From positions 1,530,501 through 1,594,500 of the forward strand of contig JBBBDQ010000754.1 in the NCBI GenBank assembly GCA_037127315.1: a stretch of 64,000 bases of DNA. The letters are read 5' to 3'. Origin of the DNA: Ascarosepion bandense. Its lineage: Eukaryota; Mollusca; Cephalopoda; Sepiida; Sepiidae. Position numbers and translations under genes: made by a program. The notes beneath the pieces were generated by a model. It ran no database searches, was not told where the DNA came from, and saw only the letters and a program-made list of their open reading frames with translations. Of this stretch, positions 42,990 to 53,240 are shown piece after piece. Position 1 is the first letter of the stretch; every line of letters starts with the position of its first letter.

Positions 42990-43763
42990 CAAATAAGTCT
43001 ACGTTGCTTAACATTTCTGTAATGTCTGGCGTGCTTTGAAAAACATTACATCTTAAAAATAGAAATAGATCTCAGTTTTTACTTATGACCATGCATTTTG
43101 TTTTCTTGTATTTTTTTTTATTTTCGCTTTCTTCAGCTCTAGGAAATCTTGTTGTTTCTTTTCCGTGTCTGCTATCAGCACTGTATCATCTACATAAATT
43201 ATATTGTTCAGATTGTGGCCACTGATTATGATATATCTACGGCCCTAAAAATAGTCTCGCTGCACGTTAAATAGATCTCGTGAAAAGACAAATCCTTGAC
43301 TTATACCCACTTTCTCTCTTTGTATTTCTGTCGAAATCGATTTCTGTCCATATGCAGGCAATTTCATGCCAGCAGAGGCTCTTGATTATTTTCATTTTTT
43401 TCCCAATACGTCACATCATCATCATCTCACCCGTTACAGCCAATGCTGGGTAGGGCAGCAACTTTTATTACTGTTTCCGTAACAAAGGGTTTTTAATGGG
43501 ACAGGGTTGTTAGCCCTGCGCCTAACCCACAAACCTGGAGGACCGGTAGACCATTCATGGTCCTTACGTTTACAGCACCTGGTTTCCCAAACGGTCACCT
43601 ATCTAAGTATTAACCAGGCTCGATGTTACTTAACAAGATTGGGCAAGAACCAGTGTATTATACACGATATAGCCGTAGACTAAATATGTCTAGGTTGCTA
43701 AAAATTTCTATAATGTCTGGTGTAATTTGAAAAAACATTACATCTCAAAAATAGAAAGCTAAC
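42990..43763 (-). pseudogene. RTE-type LINE fragment, partly duplicated and interrupted
   Basis: The minus strand includes NNIIYVDDTVLIADTEKKQQ near 43205-43150, an RT active site with YVDD. The block at 42994-43070 (TGTCTGGCGTGCTTTGAAAA) is repeated at about 43682-43763, about 690 bp away, so a tandem duplication is likely. A 5S-derived SINE sits at 43414-43680. Confidence 0.75.
43414..43680 (-). mobile_element. 5S-rRNA-derived SINE
   Basis: On the minus strand the first ~116 nt (43680 to about 43564) follow the 5S rRNA order: GTCTACGGCTATATCG, GTTAAGTAACATCGAGCCTGG (minus its last base here), TTAGATAGGTGACCG-like, GGGAAACCAGGTGCTGTA. The internal promoter region (A box, intermediate element, C box) is still recognisable. 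A ~150-nt body follows, ending in GATGATGATGAT at 43417-43430. The flanks AATACGTC (left) and AATATGTC (right) look like an 8-bp target duplication with one mismatch. Confidence 0.85.
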
Positions 43764-44394
43764 TGACAAAAAAGAATGAAGAACTCAATGCTTTTGACTA
43801 ACTATTTTACTCTGGCTACAAAAATAATGTGTGAAAAAATTTAAAAGTAAAAGTTTACAACGCTGTAATACAGATTATCACTTCCATGTTGATTTATATT
43901 CTGTTATCGGTTACTATCAATTACATTTATTGAACCAATAATCTATATCTCCCAGAGGGCCTCAAACTCCATGGAACTAAACCGGTAATAACTCGATCAG
44001 GAGGGAATACTAACTTTCAATTGACACCCACTTGTCACCAACGCAGACAAAGCACAGAAATGATGTACATCACTTGCCGCTGAGTTCGGATAATTGTCAA
44101 AAGAAAAAAAAACGGAAAAAGAAAAGACTTCTGAATAAATGCGACAAGTGTTGAAGAGAAACCAAAGTCGAAATACCATGCCTGCTGTAAATATTTAACA
44201 TGTTCATATTTCCAGTACAATGCTTGTTGCACATTATATGAATCCGCATTAACAAATGGCGATCCCCTGAGATCAATGTTAATAAAATTTAATACAATAT
44301 ATGTGTACTTAAATACAAATATTCCTGAATATAAGAGTGTAAATATATATATATATATATATAAGTGAATAAGGAATGAAGAAATAATTGCAAC
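43764..44394. other. Unassigned spacer with (TA)n at 44345-44362
   Basis: No recognised frame or repeat apart from the TA tract. Confidence 0.4.
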
Positions 44395-44398
44395 TTCC

Positions 44399-44503
44399 AA
44401 AACATTAATTTAAAACAGTGCTCGATATATAATATAATATATATATAATATATATATATAGAGCTGTGAATATTTGTTATCTAATCTACTTATTTATAAA
44501 TGG

Positions 44504-44547
<44 letters not shown>

Positions 44548-45158
44548 CGTTACCTATAGACTCCGAAACGGCTGAACCGATTTTCTTGAAAATGTACACA
44601 GATGTACTATAAGCGTCTGCGAGTGGTCTTAGCTAGGTTTTGTGTCGAGGTACCCCCGATAAATATTGAAAAACGATAATCGAAAAAATCGGGTTATAGA
44701 AGAAGTGGTCAGACTTTAATCAAATTCGCTACCCCCACAGACAAAGACATAAGAAACGATATTCAGAAGTTTGAAGGTTTCAGTTCTTACAATAGTGCAG
44801 AAAACCGATAATATATATATAAAAGCTTTCATTAAATTCGAGCAACGCCGGGCTATACTGCTAATAAATTATAGTTTAGAACATGTACAAGTTTTCTTTT
44901 TTATCCACTACAAAATGTACTTTGTTTCGACATTGAAATTACAATGTCTCATCAGGTGGTGTGGAAAGGAATGGAAAACCTCTTTTCTTTTTTTTTGACG
45001 TGTTTTGAGTGGGATGTAGGTGGGGTTAGTGACAGGCGAATAAGTTTTGTAAATTGTCCGTTAGAAATTTTAAAAGAGAGATGGGCAGGGAATATTCTTG
45101 ATTAATAAAAGGAATTTTGTAGACAGATTTGTACATGTTCTAAACTATAATTCATAAT
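44399..45158 (+). mobile_element. Palindromic element family P, second copy, split by a Helitron
   Basis: 44399-44479 matches 19571-19633. It resumes at 44865 with AAATTATAGTTTAGAACATG. Inverted ends TTTAGAACATGTACAA (about 44873) and TTGTACATGTTCTAAA (about 45129) bound a loop of about 240 bp that is unrelated to the 14-bp loop of the first copy. Confidence 0.8.
44480..44864 (+). mobile_element. Non-autonomous Helitron, 385 bp, with reconstructable empty site
   Basis: Begins TCTAATCTAC after A44479 and ends CTAA before T44865, with a (TG)n tract near the start and CGAGCAACGCCGGG near the 3' end. The left base of the usual hairpin is mutated (ATTCGAG instead of ACCCGAG). The sister sequence at 19621-19640 (GAATATTTATTATAAATTAT) shows the uninterrupted host. 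Confidence 0.92.
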
Positions 45159-45440
45159 ATATATATATATATCCTTTGTAAACGTTTCTAATATGTGGTG
45201 TCTCCAGGCGATTTGAAATAACTAACGTTACCGTTTTTTAAGAACGCCCAAGCGACGGGGATTTTTTTGAACGCTCACTTAACGAGGATATTTTAAACGC
45301 GCAATTATCCAAATCATAAGAAATTATAACGTTTTGCTCCATGTTTCAACCAGTACTACAATAAAATTTTATTGAACACTTTTAATACAATTGGTTACTG
45401 ATCTAATTTTATTATGACCAAAGACAAAGTAATTAAATAA

Positions 45441-45446
<6 letters not shown>

Positions 45447-45478
<32 letters not shown>
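45447..45478 (+). repeat. (TA)n microsatellite
   Basis: About 16 TA units. Confidence 0.95.
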
Positions 45479-45483
<5 letters not shown>

Positions 45484-45800
45484 GAAAAACGCTTGTTGAT
45501 AACACGTACATAGTTAAACAAGAAAATAATAAACAGAAACTAAAAATCCTCGAAGCAATCTACATTAAACAATTTAAACCTGGTTTGAATACAGTCAATT
45601 TCGATATTTCCAACAACGTACTCAAATGCCTGTAATCAGATCAGGGACCACAACGCCACTATTTTGTCACTGTCTTCGGCCATCCGCCACGGTAGGGATG
45701 GACTTATATTTTCAATTCAATTCTCTTTATTGTCAATAACTTTAATGTTGTATGTTTACTGTGTGTTAATATTTACTCTTTGATAATGGCTTATGTGAGC
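45479..45800 (+). pseudogene. Penelope-like element, extreme 3' coding end and 3' UTR
   Basis: The plus strand reads KQKLKILEAIYIKQFKPGLN, then SNNVLKCL and stop (about 45531-45633), the terminal segment after the GIY-YIG domain in Penelope-like elements. The following UTR ends GATAATGGCTTATGTGAGCC, a common 3' motif of these elements. Confidence 0.65.
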
Positions 45801-45955
45801 CTAAAGCTTAGACCCGGTAAAAAAATTCAACAATTACTGTGATTTTTTGTTGTCTTTCAACGACATCACCATCAAGTATATCAGACGATATGAACGGATC
45901 CTACACAAAATTAATAGACAAATCTTGTCTATATTATTCAATGAAACCTGCATCA

Positions 45956-45956
45956 A

Positions 45957-45994
<38 letters not shown>
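45956..45994 (+). repeat. (TA)n microsatellite
   Basis: TA units with one interruption. Confidence 0.95.
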
Positions 45995-46039
45995 GTGTAT
46001 TAGACAAACAAGAACATATATGCAAAGTAAAGCGTTTGA

Positions 46040-46420
46040 AGGCGGGCTGCTAGGTTAGGATCGATTATATTGCAGATCGTCATTTAGATTATCGAGAAAC
46101 TCAATATATTTAGTAGGAGCACCCGACCAGATATGGCAACAGCATTCAATGCACGGATGAATGTTAGATTTATAAATGTGCAAAATCGATTCCGACGAGG
46201 AAAGTTTCCTGGTCCGACGGTGGAATAACCTTCCAAGCATTAAATACAGGTATAGATTCGATGTAGTCAATCAATTTGCAGTCATTTGCGAAAGTGAAAC
46301 CAAGGAGGTGCAGTGCGTTGCTCTTGAGGAAACTAACGTCATCTATACTAATGGTAGATAGAAATTATTCTCTATGATAGTTAAAGAGTAGCTTTGTTTT
46401 GGACGGCTTTATATTCACAA
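46040..46420 (-). pseudogene. Jockey/CR1-like LINE fragment
   Basis: Minus strand: SSSESILHIYKSNIHPCIEC, CCHIWSGAPTKYIEFLDNL. Upstream in another frame is IDDVSFLKSNALHLLGFTFA. It covers only the central C-terminal part of the family seen at 12613-13680, and lacks the 3' UTR. Confidence 0.85.
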
Positions 46421-47275
46421 GCCACTTAAAACCCCATTAAATTAAAATGTTCTAAATGATTATAAAAAGTATGAATATGTAATCTATAAAAGAATGACTC
46501 ACAATCCTTCAAATAAACAAAGCAAGCGGATAAAGTTAACTTTCTTTGCACAGACCCGGTCGGTTTTACTTAATATAGACTGCTCCGAGTACACGTAAAT
46601 TGCATGGGGACCACGGCCTGTGAATAATTGCGAAAAATAATCTACAAATTCCTCGCAACAGCCCAGGTTGTTAAACAAGTGTTGGACTATTGCGAGTGGC
46701 ATTAATAGTAATAATAGCAGTTTCCATATGAAGAAATACTTGGTATTTAGTGACCGAACATCAAATACTACTTAAAAATTCTTTCTCTTCGTGACTCTTT
46801 TGAGCTAACTTATAAGTTCCGAACAAGGAAAGTCTTCAAGAATTACAGACTTCACCCGCCTTGATTTATTTAACCATTGACCAGAAACCAATGATATTCA
46901 GCTAACAGATTATATATTTCTAAACGAGTTTGGTTTAATACATGTTACACATATTAAGTCTCAATCTAACATTTCAGTCAAATATTTTGATTTTATATTT
47001 TTTAAGTAGGTTAATGCGGTCATAATTCTTCACTTCCGTTCATGTTTGGTGTTACAATGAATTTTGCTGGTCTCTTGCTCAACTGCGCCCTACACTCAAT
47101 ATTTAAGGGGGTTGCAATTTGGGGAGTTTTGATTGCCGGGAGTAAGGGGTAATGTGGTCACAGAAATTGACTGTCAGCCATGAATGCATTTTTTTATGTT
47201 TGTGTGGCATGGTGCAGAGTCAAGATCTTTCAAAAGCCGTAATTTACATTGCAAAATTTGCGCATAGCCTCCTGA
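46421..47275. other. Unassigned spacer
   Basis: AT-rich. Nothing recognised. Confidence 0.4.
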
Positions 47276-47425
47276 AGAGAGAGAGAGATAGAGAGAGAGA
47301 AAGAGATAGAGAAAAAGAGAGAGAAACAGAAAGAGTGAGATACAGAAAGAGACAGAGAGAGAGAAAGAGATATAGAGAAAGGGAAAGAGAGAGATACAGA
47401 AAGAGATAAAGAGAAAAAGAGATCG
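47276..47425 (+). repeat. Homopurine (GA)n-rich tract, about 150 bp
   Basis: Almost all A and G with scattered T and C. Frames on both strands (RERERE and SLSLSL) are artefacts. Such mirror-like purine tracts can form triplex DNA in vitro. Confidence 0.95.
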
Positions 47426-48159
47426 TATAATGAAACATATGTGGAAAATATATTATTCTTGTTTTTACTGTAGACTAGAAAACTGATACAGCTTGAACGT
47501 GAAGATTTCGGTTTATTACATCAGGTTATAATGCAGTGCTGAGAGCCTCTAAAAGCGAAGCCGACAGCATAAGGTTTATTGATGTAATTACGTCAGGAAG
47601 AGACAATGGGTGATTCATGCAGGTCATGTACGCGTCTGACACATCACGTAGAAATGTAAGTAAAGAGAAGTTGCGTTCGTGGCAAAGAGTCAATAAGTCA
47701 GAGGCAACATTGAGAAAGGACAAAAAACAATAGAATATGGAGTTAGGCTAATCAATTTCAGAAAATAAGAATCAAAATATAGTCAGGCATATTCTGGAGA
47801 TGGCTGATCGAAGACAACAAAAGAATGAAATAAGAAAAGAAAAGAAACGAAAAAAAGAATGAAGATAAAGGAAGGAATGAGAAAGAAGAGAGAGGTTCTG
47901 ATAATGAGAATCTATGAGAGATAAAAGAATAAGAAAATGAAGGTGTTAACATCTCCAAGAAATGAAAACAAAAAGAAAGATAGAGACAGAAGAAAATATA
48001 GTAAAAATCAACGAGAGCGAAAAATGGTTTGATTAATTGTTTGTTTAGCGGTATATAAAAACCCCTTTAGGTAATTTAATGGTAAAATGTAAATATTCCG
48101 AACAAAATATTATTGATTCAACAAATAAATTTTGAGAGTAATAGTCTCGTTTCAACTAC
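47426..48159. other. Spacer with A/G-rich stretch at 47815-47990
   Basis: No gene or repeat family recognised. Confidence 0.4.
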
Positions 48160-49845
48160 ATATGAAATATATTGTTGATATTTTACTATGAATATATATT
48201 GTTAAAAGTATTACTATACATATGCATTACTTGTAATTATACTACGAATATTTATTGTTGGTATTGTTACACGTAGATATGTATTGTTGGTATTGCTACT
48301 ATAGATATGCATTATTGATATTGTTATTACAGGTATGTATTGCTTGTAGTTTTACTACGAATATTTATTGTTGGTATTGTTACACGTAGATATGTATTGT
48401 TGGTATTGCTACTATAGATATGCATTATTGATATTGTTATTACAGGTATGTATTGCTTGTAATTATACTACGAATATTTATTGTTGGTATTGTTACACGT
48501 AGATATGTATTGTTGGTATTGCTACTATAGATATGCATTATTGATATTGTTATTACAGGTATGTATTGCATGTAGTTTTACTACGAATATTTATTGTTGG
48601 TATTGTTACACGTAGATATGTATTGTTGGTATTGCTACTATAGATATGCATTATTGATATTGTTATTACAGGTATGTATTGCTTGTAATTATACTACGAA
48701 TATTTATTGTTGGTATTGTTACACCTAGATATGTATTGTTGGTATTGCTACTATAGATATGCATTATTGATATTGTTATTACAGGTATGTATTGCTTGTA
48801 ATTATACTACGAATATTTATTGTTGGTATTGTTACACCTAGATATGTATTGTTGGTATTGCTACTATAGATATGCATTATTGATATTGTTATTACAGGTA
48901 TGTATTGCTTGTAATTATACTACGAATATTTATTGTTGGTATTGTTACACGTAGATATGTATTGTTGGTATTGCTACTATAGATATGCATTATTGATATT
49001 GTTATTACAGGTATGTATTGCTTGTAATTATACTACGAATATTTATTGTTGGTATTGTTACACCTATATATGTATTGTTGGTATTTTTCTATAGATATTC
49101 ATTGTTGATATTGTTATTATAGATATGTATTCCTTGCAGTTTTACTACGAATATTTACTTTTGGAAATGTATTATTGGTATTGTTAATAGACATGTATTA
49201 TTGGTATTGTTACTATAGATATACATTGTTGATATTCTTATTATAGATATGTATTGCATGTAGTTTTACTAACAATATTTGCTGTTGGAAATGTATTATT
49301 GGTATTGTTAATAGATATGTATTATTGGTATTGTTACTATAGATATACATTGTTGATATTCTTATTATAGATATGTATTGCATGTAGTTTTACTACGAAT
49401 ATTTACTGTTGGAAATGTATTATTGGTATTGTTAATAGATATGTATTATTGGTATTGTTACTATAGATATACATTGTTGATATTCTTATTATAGATATGT
49501 ATTGCATGTAGATTTACTATAAATATTTATTGTTGGCATTGTTACCCGTAGATATGTATTGTTGGTATTGCTACTATAGATATGCATTGTTGATATTGTT
49601 ATTACAGGTATGTATTGCTTGTAGTTTTACTACGAATATTTATTGTTGGTATTGTTACACCTAGATATGTATTGTTGGTATTTTTACTATAGATATGCAT
49701 TGTTGGTATTGCTACTATAGATATGCATTGTTAATATTATTACTATAGATATATATTGCTTGTAGTGTTACTATGAATATTTATTGTTGGTATTGTTACC
49801 CGTAGATATGAATTGTTGATATTGTTATTATAGATATATATTGTC
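48160..49845 (+). repeat. Higher-order tandem array, 113-bp then 124-bp units
   Basis: The anchor ACTACGAATATTTATTG recurs at 48241, 48354, 48467, 48580, 48693, 48806, 48919 and 49032, all 113 bp apart. A second block has anchors at 49141, 49265, 49389 and 49513, 124 bp apart, after which units become irregular. Each unit is built of about four ~28-bp subunits of the form TAGATATGTATTGTTGGTAT plus a TTGCTACT-like end. Confidence 0.95.
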
Positions 49846-49929
49846 AGAGTTCGAACCTGACTAAAAAGCAGAATTTTACCCGATATTAACGTAAAGTTAG
49901 CCTTGTGCCAAACTAAAAAGTGATTAATT

Positions 49930-50300
49930 AATACAAGACTTTCTTTAATCCTGAGGTCCTGGTCATGACGGTAAACTGCATCCGGCAGGAAGGCCTCTGA
50001 TTGGGAGGTTGTGAGGAGCGTGGAACCACATCTTAATTGCTGTTGTTCCCAGGTCTACCCTGACCTAGAGTGATAGCACCTGTTAGGGTCCCAGCTATGG
50101 GCAAATAGTTAACACCCAGCACCAAAACTGGGGTCAAAACACTATGAATGTATAGAAATACACTGTTATAGAAATATATACATGAAAATAGACTTTATAG
50201 AAAAAAATACATTTTTGAAGGAAAAATATTACTAAGAAAACATTTTTTAAGAGAAAATGATTAACATAACACATTTTTTAATGGAAAAAAATTCTCAGCA
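49930..50300 (+). repeat. Dispersed repeat family 1, forward copy inside the array
   Basis: Same family as 12385-13820. It is followed at 50296-50395 by one more unit of the satellite (ATATTTATTGTTGGTACTG), so it seems to have landed in the array. A B-box-like GAGTTCGAACCTGAC lies at 49852 just before it. Confidence 0.85.
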
Positions 50301-50424
50301 ATATATACGAATATTTATTGTTGGTACTGTTACCCGTAGATATGTATTGTTGGTATTGTTACTATACATATGCATTGTTAGTAGTTTTAGTATAAAAAAC
50401 TATTGATAGTCTTATTCTTCTAAT

Positions 50425-51180
50425 TCCATCTACCTTGTTCTTTTAGGGCGTAGGCGATCATGGCTTTCAACATCTTCTTATCCCTGATGGCTGGTAGCAC
50501 GCTTTCACCACGCAACCCCAATTCTGCCATCCATCTGTTCAGGCCAGTCAAATAAGTTCCACGAGTTTTGTTCTCCTGTCTCTCCTTCCTTCTATCTCAC
50601 TTATTAGTGTCATATTCTCCAAGCCCTCCTTCCTCATTGCATGTATCAGGAACCTTAGTTGTCTCTTCCTGACGCTCAATATAAATTTTCTTTTCGTTTC
50701 CATCCTTTCCAAAGCTTCATTATTGCACACATGCTCGGTCTATAAGATCCGCATCAACTTTCTGTAGAACCACATTTCAGTTTCTTCAAGTTTTTCCTTC
50801 ATCTTCGATGACATTGCCCAACATTCACTGCAATATTGAAGAATTGACGTCACATAGCAATCTAGTACTCTCTTCTTTGTTTCTAGTGAAGTTGTCCTGT
50901 TTCTTAATACTTTAATCAACATCTGGAATGCTTCCTTCACCATGCCAATTGGACTTCGGATTTCTGTGTCACATTTTCCATCTTCTGTTAGAACGCTTCT
51001 TAGGTATTTACATTTTTGTACCTGCTTGATTTTAGAAATCCCTCACCTGTATTTGGCATTTGGGGTTTATTTTAGTCATTTTTTGTCACTCTCCACAGCT
51101 ACCTTCTGTAGGAGGTCTTGTAGTTTTCTTTCCGTGTCTGTTATCAGCACTGTATCATCTGCATAGCTTATGTTGTTCAA
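50425..51180 (-). pseudogene. RTE-type LINE fragment including YADD
   Basis: The minus strand holds the RT active site YADDTVLITDTERKLQDLL (YADD at 51154-51165), then KIKQVQKCKYLRSVLTEDG. The frame at 50740-50943 follows (MVKEAFQMLIKVLRNR, SILQYCSECWAMSSKMKEKL), then SVRKRQLRFLIHAMRKEGLE at 50548-50730, and the terminal AMIAYALK-like end at about 50430. It is the longest RTE piece in the window, with several stops and shifts. Confidence 0.9.
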
Positions 51181-51385
51181 ACACACATCACAAAACAATC
51201 CGGTACTCTTTTCTTTGTTTCTATCGAAATTTTCCTTTCACTTAATACTCTACTCAGCTTCTGGAATGCGTCCTTCTCTTTCTTATGGCGACATTGCGTG
51301 ATGTTGGTAACATCTTTGACGCTCTGATGACAATTTTCGGCTCTTTTGTTTTGCTTAGACACGATAACTGATCATTCTGAATGTT
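51177..51385 (-). pseudogene. Second RTE fragment joined to the first
   Basis: The minus frame of 61 codons reads RHKKEKDAFQKLSRVLSERK, then TKKRVPDCFVMCV. It repeats the block already present at 50860-50945, so two RTE fragments are joined end to end in the same orientation. Confidence 0.8.
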
Positions 51386-51845
51386 GTTCCACACGAACAA
51401 TAGCCTTCTTCATTTAATTTCATTAAATATTATTAAACATTTGATCATCAACTTGCTGTTTCGCTATTAGATTTGTCCTACTGATGCCATCTTTTCATTT
51501 GTCCTGGTTTAAATTCACCAATCGCCTTACTTCCGTATAAGTTCATTGCAAAATATAAGTCAACAATCTTACAGAGATGAGAGTAGCTTGATACTAAGAA
51601 AGTATTGCATAGAAAAAACAATTGAAGACACGTTATTACAAAAGCCAAACTTGCTGTAATGAAACTTATATCTTATTTATAACTTTCAGAACAAATACTT
51701 TCAGCAGCGAAGCTAAAGTCTATTCTGAAATTTCACTAATTTCCACTCCATACAAGGTTTGAGAGCAACTCAAGGTAGAGTTTTACTGAGCTAAGTGTGT
51801 GATTTGATTGTACGAATAAAGCAAAGAAAGTAAATATTATGTGGA
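51386..51845. other. Unassigned spacer
   Basis: AT-rich. Nothing recognised. Confidence 0.4.
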
Positions 51846-52115
51846 TATGGAGTATCAGTTAAGTGCCTTACGAAATAGACACTTGGATGATCCCGTCTCC
51901 AAAGAGACATCACTGACTGGACAAATGGTAGGTTGCCATTACTTATTAAGGTAGACTGGTTGCCAACCAAGACTATAGAACTCAATCCGTGTTTAAACTA
52001 TAGTTGGAGGGGGAAAAGACGGATTAATAGCTAGCCCATTTGTATTTACGCGTAATTAAATGCAAAGAATTTAACAGGAATTTAAGCTGTCTGATTTTTT
52101 ATTCTGAGCCAATGA
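51846..52115 (-). mobile_element. tRNA-derived SINE, reverse, diverged
   Basis: Plus-strand landmarks in tail-to-head order: AGTTAAGTGCCTTACG, AGAGACATCACTGACTGG, GGTAGACTGGTTGCCAACC, GACGGATTAATAGCTAGCCC, then the decayed head CAGGAATTTAAGCTG at 52075. Confidence 0.8.
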
Positions 52116-52435
52116 CCTTAATGTTGTCTGATTTAAATATTGTGGAAAAGTCTCTCGGCAGGGTTTCTTGGAAAATTTGACCGAATGGTATCTCCTCCTT
52201 AAAACTGGAATAGAGATACAATGAGGGGAATTCGAAATCATGGGCCCGGCAACGCAGATCAAGTTTTAAATACTTAAATTGGTGAAACATTATCTGAACC
52301 ATTGCTGTGGAAACCAACGTTTGAATAGGGATAGTTTTGTGACTTTCCAACTCTTGGAGATCGACTGTAGCATGGAAAATAAGACTCTCCCTACAAGATT
52401 TGGCAAGCTGGAAAAATAAGATGCGGCAATTCCAG
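52099..52435 (-). CDS. Candidate unrecognised coding segment or exon
   Basis: A minus-strand frame open for about 110 codons, from just after TTTTGCTGTCATAG (52460 down to about 52440), which looks like a 3' splice acceptor, to a TAA at 52099. Text includes RNWNCRILFFQLAKSCRESL, FHQFKYLKLDLRCRAHDFEF and FKEEIPFGQIFQETLPRDF. Its composition is protein-like rather than low-complexity. I do not recognise it. The last ~6 codons and the stop lie in SINE sequence. It may be a host exon fragment, a transposon piece, or chance. Confidence 0.2.
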
Positions 52436-52439
52436 TTTC

Positions 52440-52835
52440 TCTATGACAGCAAAACAATAATTTAATCTAATGTGTCACTCGTCAATATAAGCATGACAGG
52501 TAGGGTCAAGTATTTTCTGGAGAGGTACATGGAAACCGGACATTTTTCTTAGCATCTTTAGAAATTAATCTTACATAGGTGTTGCCTTTGTGGTCTTACG
52601 TGAACTTGAGTCGCAATAAGTTTTCAAGAGGGCAACCGTTAATCGTGGAGAAATCCCATCCTCGAATCTCGGATGATTGAATTATACTAGCTATGTTTTA
52701 GGAAATATTGAATTTTACTATCAAGTTTTCAAATCATTGACATGATTCAACTAGATCAGAAAGAATAGACGTTGTTCTGATTAAATTTAAGAAGCAACTT
52801 TTGTATTTTTCTATACTTCTGAGATCAGGTAGGAT
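52440..52835. other. Unassigned spacer
   Basis: Nothing recognised. Confidence 0.4.
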
Positions 52836-53240
52836 TTACATTATTTACACTGTTTGGATTTAGTCCTCATTTCTATTGTGATGCTTACGACGTTTCTGCT
52901 GTTGTACGCTCCGGACCCCTTCATGTGCTCTGAATTTTGAACCAAACACTTTATATCTCTGATAGATACCATACTCATGCCATGTATGATACCACTTCTG
53001 GATGCCATGTAGTATTTTTCTATTAATTCATCTCTCTTATATATTTGTTCAGCACTGCTGTATCTATTTACTGATCTCACAACACTTTGGGTCAAGTCAC
53101 TGGAGCTACCAACGCCTATAGTTACTGGGTTTAGTTCGAAATGTTGAAACCTAAAACTTGCCGAAGCGTACAACAGCGGAAATGTCGTAAACATGGCGAT
53201 AAAGATAAGGACAACAGTTCGAACAGTGTAAATAATGAAA
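52836..53240. mobile_element. Inverted-arm element related to Penelope-like termini, locus 1
   Basis: 52840-52920 and 53160-53240 are reverse complements (CATTATTTACACTG, then GCTGTTGTACGCT). The arms resemble 56344-56470, 57840-57925, 61450-61570 and 62235-62345. The interior, about 240 bp, has a 117-codon minus frame spanning into both arms that is not taken as a gene. Confidence 0.75.

Noticed and set aside
43564..43680. Functional 5S rRNA gene
   Set aside because: Many substitutions, joined to a body and tail, flanked by a target duplication inside a LINE; a 5S-derived SINE fits better.
47152..47438. RERERE/SLSLSL frames on both strands
   Set aside because: Low-complexity translation of a purine tract, not an RS-type protein gene.
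52841..53194. 117-codon minus frame
   Set aside because: Spans both inverted arms and the loop of a repeat; no domain recognised.
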